DNA of 64,000 nt, taken from the NCBI RefSeq assembly GCF_015476545.1, contig NZ_JADMKV010000002.1, positions 105,264-169,263 on the forward strand. The letters run 5' to 3'. Below are positions 9,338 through 18,270 of the stretch, in pieces. A program made the position numbers and the translations under genes. Origin of the DNA: Methylobacter sp. BlB1. Its GTDB lineage: Bacteria > Pseudomonadota > Gammaproteobacteria > Methylococcales > Methylomonadaceae. Numbering within the stretch: position 1 is the first letter of the stretch; every line of letters begins with the position of its first letter. The notes under the pieces were generated by a model that searched no databases, was not told where the DNA came from, and saw only the letters and a list, made by a program, of their open reading frames with translations.

Positions 9338-9346
9338 CTGCAAAAC

Positions 9347-9372
9347 GCCGGCAGGGCCTTGGCCCTGCCGGC
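9347..9372. terminator. Strong hairpin after the seven-haem cytochrome
   Basis: A perfect 12-bp inverted repeat (GCCGGCAGGGCC / GGCCCTGCCGGC) with only TT between the arms lies 10 bases after the stop codon. No T-run follows. It may be an mRNA-stabilising or partial terminator hairpin that lowers expression of the following foldase gene. Confidence 0.5.
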
Positions 9373-9398
9373 ACTAATGCCTAGATGAGACAGTTTTT

Positions 9399-10646
9399 AT
9401 GCCTTTAAAAAAGATCAGCTTATTATTCTGGCTGTCCTGCACACTCTGCGGCGCCGCCGTAGCCGACACCGTGTTAGTCAAAGTCGGCAGCGGCCAGGTT
9501 ACCGAGCAGCAACTGGAAAAAGCCATGAATGCGGCGCCTTTCGCCAGCCAGTTTCCGGCTATGGATGAAAGAGATCAGGCTTATCTGCGCGGCGATATGC
9601 TGATGCGGCTGGCCAGATCGGAAGCGCTTTATCAGGAAGCCGTCGCTTTGGGCAAGACTGAAACGCAGGCCTATAAACAGGAAATGAGCAATTTCCGTAC
9701 TTCCCTGCTGGCCCAACGTTATTTAACGCATCTTCGCGATCAAATCAGCGTTCCGGGCAAGCTGGAAAGCCAGCTGAAAGGCGATTTAAAAAACAACACT
9801 GATGCGCTCGCCGCGGCCCGGGCCTCGTATATCGCGCAGCAATTCAAGGCATTAAAGGAAAAGCGCATTGCCGAGCTTAAACAGCAAGCCCGGATCAAAA
9901 CTTACTTCGAGCGCCTGGATAAAAATGCAAAAGCCGATACAGTACTAGCGGAAGCTACAGGATACACTATCAGATATGCCGATCTGGTACCGCCGCAAAG
10001 CGGCGCTAACGCAGATCCTCAACAAATAAAAAACCGAGTAAACGAATGGCTGGAGCTGATGGTTCTGGCGCGTGCGGCAGTGGCCGAAGGCATTAACGTC
10101 GAAGAGCAAATGGCCGATTACGGCCATTATCTAAGCACAAAAATGCTATTGGCGAAGCAGGAACAGCAATGGATACCTGATGACAAGACGTTGCTCGATT
10201 ATTTCCGGAAACATCCGAACATCGGCTACGTACCCGAGCGCAGGCAAATCGGCCAGCTTGTCGCGGCCTCAAAAGAACAGGCCGAAGCATTGCGCCAGCG
10301 CATCCTGGCCGGTGAAAGCCTGTTCAAACTGGCGGCCGAGTACAGTATTGATCCCTATGGCCGCGAGCATGCCGGCGATATGGGCTGGTTGCAGGAAGGC
10401 AGCGGTTTCGATGCGGTTGAACAGGCCTTGAAAAAACTGCCTGACAATCAGGTCAGCGACGTTATTCAGACGCCCAAAGGCTGGCATCTGGTCATGATCG
10501 TGGACCGCAAGCCTGCCGAGCATAAAGAATTTGCCGCCATAAAAGACCGGATCAAACAAGCGCTGATCGCCGAGAAAATGGCAGCTTATCTGGAACAGGT
10601 TATGACAAAATATCCGCTGGATTGGCAAATACAAGATCATATTTAA
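9399..10646 (+). CDS. Periplasmic PpiC/SurA-type peptidyl-prolyl isomerase
   Basis: A 415-residue protein with an N-terminal signal peptide (about 1-22, cleavage after AVA). It then has a helical chaperone-like region (SurA N-like), a second helical block about 190-260, and one parvulin (PPIC) domain at about 265-365 marked by RQIGQLVAASKEQA, FKLAAEYSIDPYG, GDMGWLQEGSGF and TPKGWHLVMI. PPIases of this type help secreted and outer-membrane proteins fold. It lies 61 bases after the seven-haem cytochrome, separated by a strong hairpin. It may be the dedicated foldase for that protein. Its stop codon overlaps the stop of the convergent tlpA-like gene. Confidence 0.88.
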   Translation: MPLKKISLLFWLSCTLCGAAVADTVLVKVGSGQVTEQQLEKAMNAAPFASQFPAMDERDQAYLRGDMLMRLARSEALYQEAVALGKTETQAYKQEMSNFRTSLLAQRYLTHLRDQISVPGKLESQLKGDLKNNTDALAAARASYIAQQFKALKEKRIAELKQQARIKTYFERLDKNAKADTVLAEATGYTIRYADLVPPQSGANADPQQIKNRVNEWLELMVLARAAVAEGINVEEQMADYGHYLSTKMLLAKQEQQWIPDDKTLLDYFRKHPNIGYVPERRQIGQLVAASKEQAEALRQRILAGESLFKLAAEYSIDPYGREHAGDMGWLQEGSGFDAVEQALKKLPDNQVSDVIQTPKGWHLVMIVDRKPAEHKEFAAIKDRIKQALIAEKMAAYLEQVMTKYPLDWQIQDHI

Positions 10647-11221
10647 GGCTTGAGCACAGTGGGTTGCTCAAGTAATGGTTTTACGATCGTTTCGAACGCC
10701 TCATCATCGAATACGCCGATTTCCTTAAAAACCAATCGGCCTTCACGGTCAATGATAACGGTAAAAGGCAGGACGCCTGACGGGTCGCCCCATTGATTCA
10801 ACAATGCATAGTGCCGCTCGGGGTCGGCGTGCAACATTGGATAATTGATACCCAGGGTACGGGCATAGTTGCGTAATTTTTGCGCCTCATCAAGGCCGAT
10901 GCCGATGATCTGCAGCCCCTGCCCGGCATAGTTTTTCTGGTATTTCATGAAATACGGAATTTCAATCTGACACGGCCCGCACCAGGTTGCCCAGAAATTC
11001 ATCATGATGACTTTGCCGCGCCAGTCATTCAGTTTATGCTCTTTTCCATCGAGGTCATTCAGGATTAAAGACGGCAAAGCCCAGGCTTTGTTCACGGGTT
11101 TGCCATTTTCGGCCTGGGCGGCTTTAGCCGGCATGGAAAAACTTATACTGCCTGACAGCACTGCGGCAATGCCCATGCACAATTTAACAGCCAATTTATC
11201 TTTTTTAGCGAATTCAATCAT
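10643..11221 (-). CDS. TlpA/ResA-like thioredoxin-family protein
   Basis: About 192 residues with an N-terminal signal or anchor (basic stretch, hydrophobic core, then AKA). A thioredoxin fold follows, with active site WCGPCQIE and a cis-Pro region GVLPFTVII. The segment NFWATWCGPC is the classic TlpA/ResA/DsbE signature. Such proteins act in the periplasm as thiol reductants, for example for apocytochrome c cysteines or the CuA site. It converges on the cytochrome/oxidase block and shares overlapping stop codons with the PPIase gene, so function in cytochrome or CuA maturation is plausible but inferred. The start is uncertain: ATG at 11221 or 11233, or TTG at 11257, none with a strong ribosome site. 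Confidence 0.88.
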   Translation of the reverse strand: MIEFAKKDKLAVKLCMGIAAVLSGSISFSMPAKAAQAENGKPVNKAWALPSLILNDLDGKEHKLNDWRGKVIMMNFWATWCGPCQIEIPYFMKYQKNYAGQGLQIIGIGLDEAQKLRNYARTLGINYPMLHADPERHYALLNQWGDPSGVLPFTVIIDREGRLVFKEIGVFDDEAFETIVKPLLEQPTVLKP

Positions 11222-11268
11222 AATGTTATGCATTAACAGATGGGTAGTTTGGGACAATGGAAAGCAGA

Positions 11269-11287
11269 GTTAATAGACTATATTAAC
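11269..11287. promoter_or_regulatory. Palindromic operator candidate upstream of the RND operon
   Basis: GTTAATA and TATTAAC form a perfect inverted repeat with a five-base spacer. It lies in the gap between the divergent tlpA-like gene and the efflux operon. The geometry fits a dimeric repressor site. No regulator gene is adjacent. Confidence 0.4.
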
Positions 11288-11361
11288 TTTTACTAATATA
11301 CTAAAATGTATCTTAGGCTGATTTTCCAACTGGAAATAACAACAAAAAAACGGCACACACA

Positions 11362-12714
11362 ATGTTTGATCTATCAAAATGCGCTACCGCCGCCGCTACG
11401 GCCTTATTATTGAATAGCGTTGGCTATTCCGTCACGGCAGTCGCCGAAAACAATACCTACTATACCCTCGAACAGGCTGTCAATTACGCACTGGACAATA
11501 ATCCGAGCTTGCAGGTCATGCACGAGCGTATTGCGCAGGCTGAGGCCCAATTAGGCGAAGCACGGGCCAGTTTTTATCCGCAAGTGAAAGCGCGGCTGTC
11601 CTATGAGCATTCCGACAACCCTGCCCGCGCGTTCAGCATGATCATCTCGCAGCGGCGGCTGGATTTCGGCGGCACTGACTTCAACCATCCTGGCGGCGTC
11701 GACAACTATCATCCGGAAGTGATCGCCACCTATTCCCTTTTTAACGGCGGCCAGGATTATCAAAACAAAATAGCCGCCGAGCTGGGCGTGGATGCGGCAA
11801 CGCTCGAGGAATCGGCGACTCGCAACCAGTTGATCCAGTCGGTCACTTCGGCGTTTTACGGTGTACTGGCCGCCAAGGAAGCGCATAAAGTCGCCCAGCG
11901 CTCCATTGACGCCGTCAAAAGTGAGCTGGAACAAAGCCGCACGCGCTTTGAGGCCGGAACGGTTCTTAAATCCGATGTGCTGTCGCTGGAAGTGCAACTG
12001 GCCGAAGCTCAGGATGCCGAAATCCGGGCTGCCAATGCCATAGAACTGGCCCAAAGCGGACTCAAAACCCTGATGGGCATCAATGCCGGAGATCCGTTTG
12101 CGATTGCCGAGGCTTCATCCTGGCAACTGCCGCAGCTCGACAAGCCCTTTGCAACGCTGCTAGCTCAGGCTATCGCGCAACGGCCGGAAGCCGAAGCGGC
12201 TCAAAAACAGGTTGAAATTGCCGAGCGTAAGCTCAGCGCCGCCAAAGGCGCTCACTTGCCCAAAGCTGATGCTTATCTCAGCTACGGCTCCGACAGCAAG
12301 AACCTCGATTATTCGACCAGTCGCGACAATGTCACGGCCGGCGTCCAGGTCGAAGTGGACGTCTTCTCGGGTTTTCGCACCAGCGAGAATGTGAAAAAAG
12401 CTGAAAGGCAACTTGCGGAAGCCCAAAAAATCGCCCGAAAAATACAGCTCGACATCGAAAATGACGTTAAAACCGCCTATCTGAAGCTTCAGGAGGCCTT
12501 GGACCGGGTCAAAGTCACAACCGTTTCGGTCGCGTCCGCGGAAGAAGCTTTCCGTCTCGTCAGCGAGCAGCGCCAGGCCGATGTCGTCACCATCACACGC
12601 TATATTGAAAGCGAAGTCGCGCGCGACGAAGCCAATTCCCGCGTCATCGCCGCCCGTTACGATGCCCTGCAGGCGGAAGCCGAACTCAATAAAGCATTAG
12701 GCAATTGGAAATAA
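11362..12714 (+). CDS. TolC-family outer-membrane efflux channel
   Basis: A 450-residue protein with a signal peptide (about 1-28, ending VAENN region) and the tandem helical/barrel repeat of outer-membrane efflux proteins. YTLEQAVNYALDNNPSLQV at the start of the first repeat and EIAERKLSAAKGAHLPKADAY-like segments in the second are typical. Long alpha-helical stretches rich in Ala, Glu and Gln would form the periplasmic tunnel. It is the first gene of a three-gene efflux operon, 10 bases before the adaptor. A palindrome about 75-90 bases upstream may control it. Confidence 0.92.
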   Translation: MFDLSKCATAAATALLLNSVGYSVTAVAENNTYYTLEQAVNYALDNNPSLQVMHERIAQAEAQLGEARASFYPQVKARLSYEHSDNPARAFSMIISQRRLDFGGTDFNHPGGVDNYHPEVIATYSLFNGGQDYQNKIAAELGVDAATLEESATRNQLIQSVTSAFYGVLAAKEAHKVAQRSIDAVKSELEQSRTRFEAGTVLKSDVLSLEVQLAEAQDAEIRAANAIELAQSGLKTLMGINAGDPFAIAEASSWQLPQLDKPFATLLAQAIAQRPEAEAAQKQVEIAERKLSAAKGAHLPKADAYLSYGSDSKNLDYSTSRDNVTAGVQVEVDVFSGFRTSENVKKAERQLAEAQKIARKIQLDIENDVKTAYLKLQEALDRVKVTTVSVASAEEAFRLVSEQRQADVVTITRYIESEVARDEANSRVIAARYDALQAEAELNKALGNWK

Positions 12715-12724
12715 AGGACTTTTT

Positions 12725-13819
12725 ATGACAGATCACAATTCGGCCACGAAGCGCAAATGGCTTATCCCGGCCGCCGCCATCATAGGGCTTATCCTGGTCA
12801 TTCTTTATGCGCTGGGCCTTATCGGCGCCGGTGATAAAGTAGAACCGGGCACGCAGGAGATTGCGGCCCGGCCGGTTCCGCCCAACGCCCGAACACTGAC
12901 TGTCGGCCAGAGCAAGACCGATGATGTCCAGTTCTGGCCCGGCACGATCCGTTCGCGTACGGTCGCCAAGATAGCACCCAAATACACGGCCCGCATCATC
13001 GGCATTGAAGTCAATGCCGGCGACAGCGTCAAAAAAGGCCAGGTACTGGCCAGGCTGGACGAACGTGAAGCAACGGCAAGCCTGAACGAAGCCCAGGCGC
13101 GCCTGGCGGCGGCCAGAGCGCAAGCCGCTCAAGCGGTTGCCGACGAAAAGAGAACCCGAGTCCTTTATGAAAAACAGGCCGCCACGCGCGAGAATTACGA
13201 CGCCGTCATTGCCCGTTCCAGAGCCGCGCAAGCCAATGTCAAACAGGCCGCCAACGCCGTTGAGCAGTTGCGCATCTCCCTAGGCGAAAACAATCTGCGC
13301 GCGCCTTTTGACGGCATCATTTCCCAACGGCTGAAAGAACCGGGCGACATGGGGTTGGCGGGCGAGCCTATCGTTATTCTGCAAAAACCCGAGGATTTGC
13401 GTCTGGAAGTCGCAATTCCGAATTTCTGCGCCGGCCGCATCCGTACCGGCATGGAAGTCGATGTACGCATCGATGCCCTGGATAAGATTTTAAAAGCAAA
13501 AATCGATGAGATCACTCCTCAGATCGATATAGAAACGCGAACCCAGCTGGTCAAAGCCGCGCTACCAAAGACTGAAGGACTGCAACCCGGCCTGCTGGGC
13601 TGGCTGCTGCTGAACTGCACCGAGGAACATCACGCCATCCTGATACCGGCATCCGCCGTGCTGCACTATGGCCAGCTCGAAGCGGTCACCATCGTTAAAG
13701 ACAATCATACCTATACGCGCCATATCCGCACCGGCAAGCAATACGGCGATCAAATCGAAGTCCTGTCCGGCCTGCGCGACGGCGAAACCATACTGATCAA
13801 TAACGGTTCACCAGAATGA
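12725..13819 (+). CDS. RND efflux periplasmic adaptor (membrane fusion protein)
   Basis: A 364-residue protein with an N-terminal membrane anchor or signal (about 16-36), a biotinyl-lipoyl-like half-domain around KIAPKYTARIIGIEVNAGDSVKKGQ (about 80-105), and an alpha-hairpin of about 70 residues (NEAQARLAAARAQAAQ onward). A second lipoyl half (LRAPFDGIISQRLKEPG) and a beta-barrel region follow. Adaptors of this kind link an inner-membrane RND pump to a TolC channel. It overlaps the pump gene by four bases (ATGA), which indicates translational coupling. Confidence 0.92.
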   Translation: MTDHNSATKRKWLIPAAAIIGLILVILYALGLIGAGDKVEPGTQEIAARPVPPNARTLTVGQSKTDDVQFWPGTIRSRTVAKIAPKYTARIIGIEVNAGDSVKKGQVLARLDEREATASLNEAQARLAAARAQAAQAVADEKRTRVLYEKQAATRENYDAVIARSRAAQANVKQAANAVEQLRISLGENNLRAPFDGIISQRLKEPGDMGLAGEPIVILQKPEDLRLEVAIPNFCAGRIRTGMEVDVRIDALDKILKAKIDEITPQIDIETRTQLVKAALPKTEGLQPGLLGWLLLNCTEEHHAILIPASAVLHYGQLEAVTIVKDNHTYTRHIRTGKQYGDQIEVLSGLRDGETILINNGSPE

Positions 13820-16800
13820 GCGAGCATCAACCCAAGGCGGTCCAACCGGCCGAGCCTGAAAAAAAAGACAGCTTCACGGTCAGTATCGTCAGACTGTTCA
13901 CGACCTCGCAACTGTCGCTGCTGTTTTTGATCATTTCCCTGCTGGCCGGTGCAGCGGCGCTGGTGCTAACGCCGCGCGAAGAAGACCCTCAGATCATCGT
14001 GCCGGTCATGGACGTATTCGTGCAATATCCGGGCGCCAGCAGCGAAGAAGTTGAAAAACTGGTCACAACGCCGGTGGAAGTTCTGCTGCGGCAAATCGAC
14101 GGCGTGGAATACGTGTATTCGATGTCCAGACCCGGCGAGGCTGTGATCACGGTCCGTTACCTGGTCGGCGAAGACCGCGAAAACAGCCTGATCAAGACGC
14201 GTGATAAACTGTTGGCCAATCTGGACATCATACCGGCCGGCGTGACCAACTGGGTTGTAAAGCCTGTGGAAATCGACGACGTACCGATCGTATTGCTGAC
14301 CCTGTCGCCGCAAAACCAGCTCTACGACGCCATGAGTCTGCGGCGCATTGCCGATGAAGTGATCGAACGGCTGCGTACAGTTGAAAACGTCGGCAAGAGC
14401 TGGGTGGTCGGCGCGCCACCGCGGCGCATTTCCGTCTATCCCGATCCGGGCAGACTGGCTTCGCGCAACACTACGCTACTGGAAATCAAACAAGCGCTGA
14501 TGCAGGCCAACATCAACGTGCAGGCCGGCGTCTTCGAGCATAACAACCGCGAAATCCTGCTGGAAGCCGGCCCTTTCTATCGAACGCCTGAAGAAGTGGC
14601 CTCGACGGTCATTAAAAGCATCGATGGCCGCATCGTCTATCTACGCGATGTTGCGCGCATCGAAGACGGCCCGGCCGATGTGCAGCATTACACGCGCATC
14701 GGCTTCGGCCCGGCTGCCGAACACATGCGCACGGTCGGCAAGGCGGTAGGCGATCAGCCTCAGGCCGGCGAAGAAAGGCAGATGGTGACGATCGCCATCG
14801 CCAAGCGCAAGGGCAGCAATGCCGTCAGCGTCGCCGAGGACGTCATTAAAGCCAGCGAAGCATTGCGTGGCACCATAATTCCTGATGATCTGCTCGTGAC
14901 TATCACCCGCAATTATGGAGAAACGGCCGACCATAAGGTCAACGAACTGGTCAAGCACTTAGGCATCGCGATCCTGACCATCATCGTGCTGCTGGCGTTA
15001 AGTCTGGGATTGAAAGAGTCGTTCATCGTCTCCATCGCCGTGCCGATGACTTTCGCCGTCACGCTGCTGCTGGATTTGATCTTCGGCTATACCATCAACC
15101 GCGTTACGCTGTTCGCGCTGATTCTATCGCTGGGCCTTCTGGTTGACGACCCGATCGTCGACGTCGAAAACATTCACCGCCATTACAAGCTGCGCAAGGA
15201 GCCGCCGTTGCGCGCACTGCTGACGGCCGTCGACGAAGTCCGGCCGCCGACTATTCTGGCGACTTTTGCCGTTATCCTGTCTTTCATCCCGATGTTTTTT
15301 ATCACCGGCATGATGGGTCCTTACATGGCGCCGATGGCCTTCAACGTGCCTATCGCGATGCTGATGTCTTTGATCATCGCCTTCACCGTGACGCCGTGGG
15401 CCAGCTACCGTCTGCTGAAAGGCGACTACGGCAAGGATCACGGCGAACCGTTCGAGCTGAAAAAAAGCGCCGGTTACCGCATCTATAATAAAATCCTGAC
15501 TCCACTGGTGGCTTCGCCACGGCGCGCCTGGCTGTTTATCGGCATCATTATTATCGCCTTTATCGCCTCCGCTCTGCTGGCCGTCACTCGTGCCGTGCCG
15601 CTCAAGCTGTTGCCGTTCGACAACAAAAATGAGCTGCAACTGGTCATCGACATGCCCAAGGGCTCGACGCTGGAGCAGACCGACGAGGTCGCCCGGGCTT
15701 TAGGCCGCTATCTGTCCACCGTTAATGAGGTGACCGATTATGAGTCCTATATCGGTCTTGCTTCGCCGATGGATTTCAACGGCATGGTCCGGCATTACTA
15801 TCTGCGCCAGGGCAGCTACGTCGGCGAGGTGCGCATCAGCCTGATCGATAAGGAGCACCGCGAGCATCAATCGCATGATATCGCCCTGCGCATACGGCCT
15901 GAAATCGAGCGCATCGGCAAAGAGTACGGCGCCAAGCTCAAAATAGTCGAGCTCCCGCCCGGCCCGCCCGTGCTGTCGACCGTGGTCGCCGAAGTTTACG
16001 GCCCGCCTGAAGCGAGCTACAAGGACATCATCAATGTTTCCAATCGTATCAAGGGCGCATTGGCCCAAACCGAAGGGGTGGTTGATGTCGACGACATGGT
16101 CGATGCCGAGCATGAAAAAATACACTTCCGCCTGAACCGTGAAAAAGCGGCCCTGAACGGCATTACCGCAGCCCAGGTTGCCCAAACCCTGCAGCTGGCA
16201 GTGCAAGGTGCGGCGGCTGGATCTGTGCATGTCATGACCGAACGCAAGCAGTTGGAAATCTATCTGCAGCTGCCCCGGGCCATCCGTTCAACCATACCCG
16301 ACCTGTTGTCGCTGCGCGTTAAATCGGACCAGGGCCATTTAGTACCGTTAGGCGAGATCGGCACGATGACCGTCGAGTCGGGCGACCCGACCATCCACCA
16401 TAAAAATTTGCAAAGACTGTCTTATGTAACAGCTGAAATGGCCGGCCGCAGTCCGGTTGAGGCGATACTGGATATGTTCGACTACTTCGACGAGAATCCT
16501 TTGCCCGAAGGTTACTCGGCCGACATGGCCGGCGAAGGCGAGTGGAAAATCACCGTCGACGTCTTCCGCGACTTGGGGCTGGCCTTTGCCGCGGCCATGG
16601 TCATGATCTACGTGCTGCTGGTCGGCCAGACCGGCTCACTGGGCATTCCGTTGGTCATGATGATCGCGATCCCGCTGACCATCATCGGCATCATGCCCGG
16701 TTTCTGGCTGCTGAACCTGTTCACGGAACCGGTAGCGGGCTATGCCACGCCGATCTATTTCACGGCCACGGCCATGATCGGCATGATTGCGCTGGCCGGC

Positions 16801-17112
16801 ATCGTGGTCAGAAACTCGATCATCCTGATCGACTTCATCGAGCGCACCTACAACCGCGACGCCGAAACGACGCTGCCGGAAGCCCTGATAGAAGCCGGCG
16901 CGATACGCCTGACGCCGATCTTCCTGACCGCCGCCGCGGCCGTATTCGGCTCCGCCATCATCGTGCTGGACCCGATCTTTTCCGGGCTGGCCTGGAGCTT
17001 CATCTTCGGCATCGTGGCTTCCACGCTGTTCTCGTTGGTCGTGATTCCGGTGGTTTATTTCCTGATCAAAAGGAATAAGCCTAAAGAGCTGAATATAGAG
17101 ACGGAACTGTAG
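13816..17112 (+). CDS. RND efflux pump, inner-membrane permease
   Basis: A 1098-residue pump of the AcrB-like superfamily with 12 transmembrane helices and two large periplasmic loops. The segment LSLGLLVDDPIVDVENIHRHY in helix 4 carries the proton-relay Asp pair. The usual LVDDAIVVVENV is altered to LVDDPIVDVENI, placing a Pro after the Asp pair and an extra Asp in the motif. The N-terminus has a ~25-residue charged cytoplasmic lead before helix 1. Length is longer than AcrB (1049). With the preceding adaptor and channel it makes a complete tripartite pump. No substrate can be assigned. No metal-efflux (CusA) Met cluster was noticed. Confidence 0.93.
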   Translation: MSEHQPKAVQPAEPEKKDSFTVSIVRLFTTSQLSLLFLIISLLAGAAALVLTPREEDPQIIVPVMDVFVQYPGASSEEVEKLVTTPVEVLLRQIDGVEYVYSMSRPGEAVITVRYLVGEDRENSLIKTRDKLLANLDIIPAGVTNWVVKPVEIDDVPIVLLTLSPQNQLYDAMSLRRIADEVIERLRTVENVGKSWVVGAPPRRISVYPDPGRLASRNTTLLEIKQALMQANINVQAGVFEHNNREILLEAGPFYRTPEEVASTVIKSIDGRIVYLRDVARIEDGPADVQHYTRIGFGPAAEHMRTVGKAVGDQPQAGEERQMVTIAIAKRKGSNAVSVAEDVIKASEALRGTIIPDDLLVTITRNYGETADHKVNELVKHLGIAILTIIVLLALSLGLKESFIVSIAVPMTFAVTLLLDLIFGYTINRVTLFALILSLGLLVDDPIVDVENIHRHYKLRKEPPLRALLTAVDEVRPPTILATFAVILSFIPMFFITGMMGPYMAPMAFNVPIAMLMSLIIAFTVTPWASYRLLKGDYGKDHGEPFELKKSAGYRIYNKILTPLVASPRRAWLFIGIIIIAFIASALLAVTRAVPLKLLPFDNKNELQLVIDMPKGSTLEQTDEVARALGRYLSTVNEVTDYESYIGLASPMDFNGMVRHYYLRQGSYVGEVRISLIDKEHREHQSHDIALRIRPEIERIGKEYGAKLKIVELPPGPPVLSTVVAEVYGPPEASYKDIINVSNRIKGALAQTEGVVDVDDMVDAEHEKIHFRLNREKAALNGITAAQVAQTLQLAVQGAAAGSVHVMTERKQLEIYLQLPRAIRSTIPDLLSLRVKSDQGHLVPLGEIGTMTVESGDPTIHHKNLQRLSYVTAEMAGRSPVEAILDMFDYFDENPLPEGYSADMAGEGEWKITVDVFRDLGLAFAAAMVMIYVLLVGQTGSLGIPLVMMIAIPLTIIGIMPGFWLLNLFTEPVAGYATPIYFTATAMIGMIALAGIVVRNSIILIDFIERTYNRDAETTLPEALIEAGAIRLTPIFLTAAAAVFGSAIIVLDPIFSGLAWSFIFGIVASTLFSLVVIPVVYFLIKRNKPKELNIETEL

Positions 17113-17142
17113 AATCAACTTCCGACGCTAGGCAATAGCTTC

Positions 17143-17190
17143 CAGAGGCACGCAGATCAAGTCAAAAACTTCGTGCCTCTGTAGTATTTT
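17143..17190 (+). terminator. Terminator hairpin after the RND operon
   Basis: CAGAGGCACG and CGTGCCTCTG pair as a 10-bp stem across a 19-base loop, 30 bases after the pump stop. TAGTATTTTT follows, a weak T-rich tail. Confidence 0.55.
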
Positions 17191-17311
17191 TGGCCTCATA
17201 ATTGCGAGAATCATACCCATTAAACTGGCGCATAAAAGCAAGGAAATCTGACCAGCTTTAGCGGTGGCAGAAAATAGTTAAACTGATCGCCTCTGTCACT
17301 GTCCATAAAAC

Positions 17312-18178
17312 ATGGCTGAAATATCCGCAGAGCGATTACGAACGCATGTTTACAAACTTGCCGGTGAGATTGGGCAGCGCAATATATTTCATCCGCAGGC
17401 TCTGAGTGCTGCCGCGCAATACATTACCGAAGAATGGCACAAACAAGGCTATGAAGTCCGGCCACTTGTTTATATTGATCGAGGCGTTGAACGCGCCAAT
17501 CTTGAAATTACCTGTGAAGGCAAAAGCCGGAGCGGCAAATACATTTTGGTAGGCGCTCATTATGATTCAGTCATCGGCAGTCCCGGCGCCAACGATAATG
17601 GCAGCGGCATCGCGGCCTTATTAGAGCTGTCGCGTCTGTTCCGAGAGATTCAGCCCGATACCAGCATTCGTTTTGTCGCCTTTGTTAATGAAGAGCCGCC
17701 TTTTTTCTACGGCCATGAGATGGGCAGCATGGTTTACGCCAAAGCCGCCAGGCAGCGCCGCGAACCGATACGCTTCATGATCGCGCTGGAAACCATCGCT
17801 TGCTACAGGAACAGTCCGGGCAGCCAGACCTACCCGCCTTTGCTCAAGCACTTCTATCCCGATACAGGCAATTTCATCGCCTTTGTTGCCAACCTGAAAT
17901 CTCGAGGCGTCATGCTCGAAAGCGCCAGGGCCTTTTCCGCATCGACCGATTTTCCCCTGGAAACGATTGCGGCCCCGGAAATAGTGCCGGGCGTCTCCTG
18001 GAGCGATCACTCGTCGTTCTGGCGGCACGGTTATAAGGCGTTTATGGTGACTGATACGGCTCTCTATCGGTATCCTTATTACCATGCGCCTGAGGATACG
18101 CCTGATAAGCTCGATTATGAGCCATTTGCCAGAATGACTCGGGGGTTGTTTTTGATGTTGGCTTCGCTGACGGGTTAA
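17312..18178 (+). CDS. M28-family zinc aminopeptidase-like protein
   Basis: A 288-residue protein of the M28 peptidase family (bacterial leucyl aminopeptidase/glutaminyl cyclase fold). Metal and catalytic segments are visible: VGAHYDSVIGSPGANDNGSG (His and Asp ligands, residues about 83-102), VAFVNEEPPFFYGHEMGS (Glu pair, about 127-144), and SDHSSFWRHGYKAFMVTD with a metal His near the C-terminal third. The final HAPEDTPDKLDYE block is also family-typical. No signal peptide is evident, so it is probably cytoplasmic. It stands alone between the RND operon and a REP-like repeat patch. The substrate is unknown. Confidence 0.88.
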   Translation: MAEISAERLRTHVYKLAGEIGQRNIFHPQALSAAAQYITEEWHKQGYEVRPLVYIDRGVERANLEITCEGKSRSGKYILVGAHYDSVIGSPGANDNGSGIAALLELSRLFREIQPDTSIRFVAFVNEEPPFFYGHEMGSMVYAKAARQRREPIRFMIALETIACYRNSPGSQTYPPLLKHFYPDTGNFIAFVANLKSRGVMLESARAFSASTDFPLETIAAPEIVPGVSWSDHSSFWRHGYKAFMVTDTALYRYPYYHAPEDTPDKLDYEPFARMTRGLFLMLASLTG

Positions 18179-18186
18179 TAACAAGC

Positions 18187-18243
18187 TGTAGGGTCGAATT
18201 CATTTATGCCCTTTGGGTACTTGTGCCCTTTGGGTATTCGACC
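18187..18243. repeat. REP-like element with inner direct repeat
   Basis: GGGTCGAAT (18191-18199) faces ATTCGACCT (18235-18243), eight of nine bases complementary. Between the arms TGCCCTTTGGGTA occurs twice (18207 and 18224). Short palindromic patches of this make-up are typical intergenic repeats. It lies between the M28 peptidase and the 3' end of acnB. Confidence 0.5.
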
Positions 18244-18270
18244 TGGAACGCTTCGTTGCTGCTAAATTCT

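Noticed and set aside
18207..18236. Two copies of TGCCCTTTGGGTA as a CRISPR-like repeat
   Set aside because: Only two copies, four bases apart, without unique spacers or cas genes. It fits a small palindromic repeat better.
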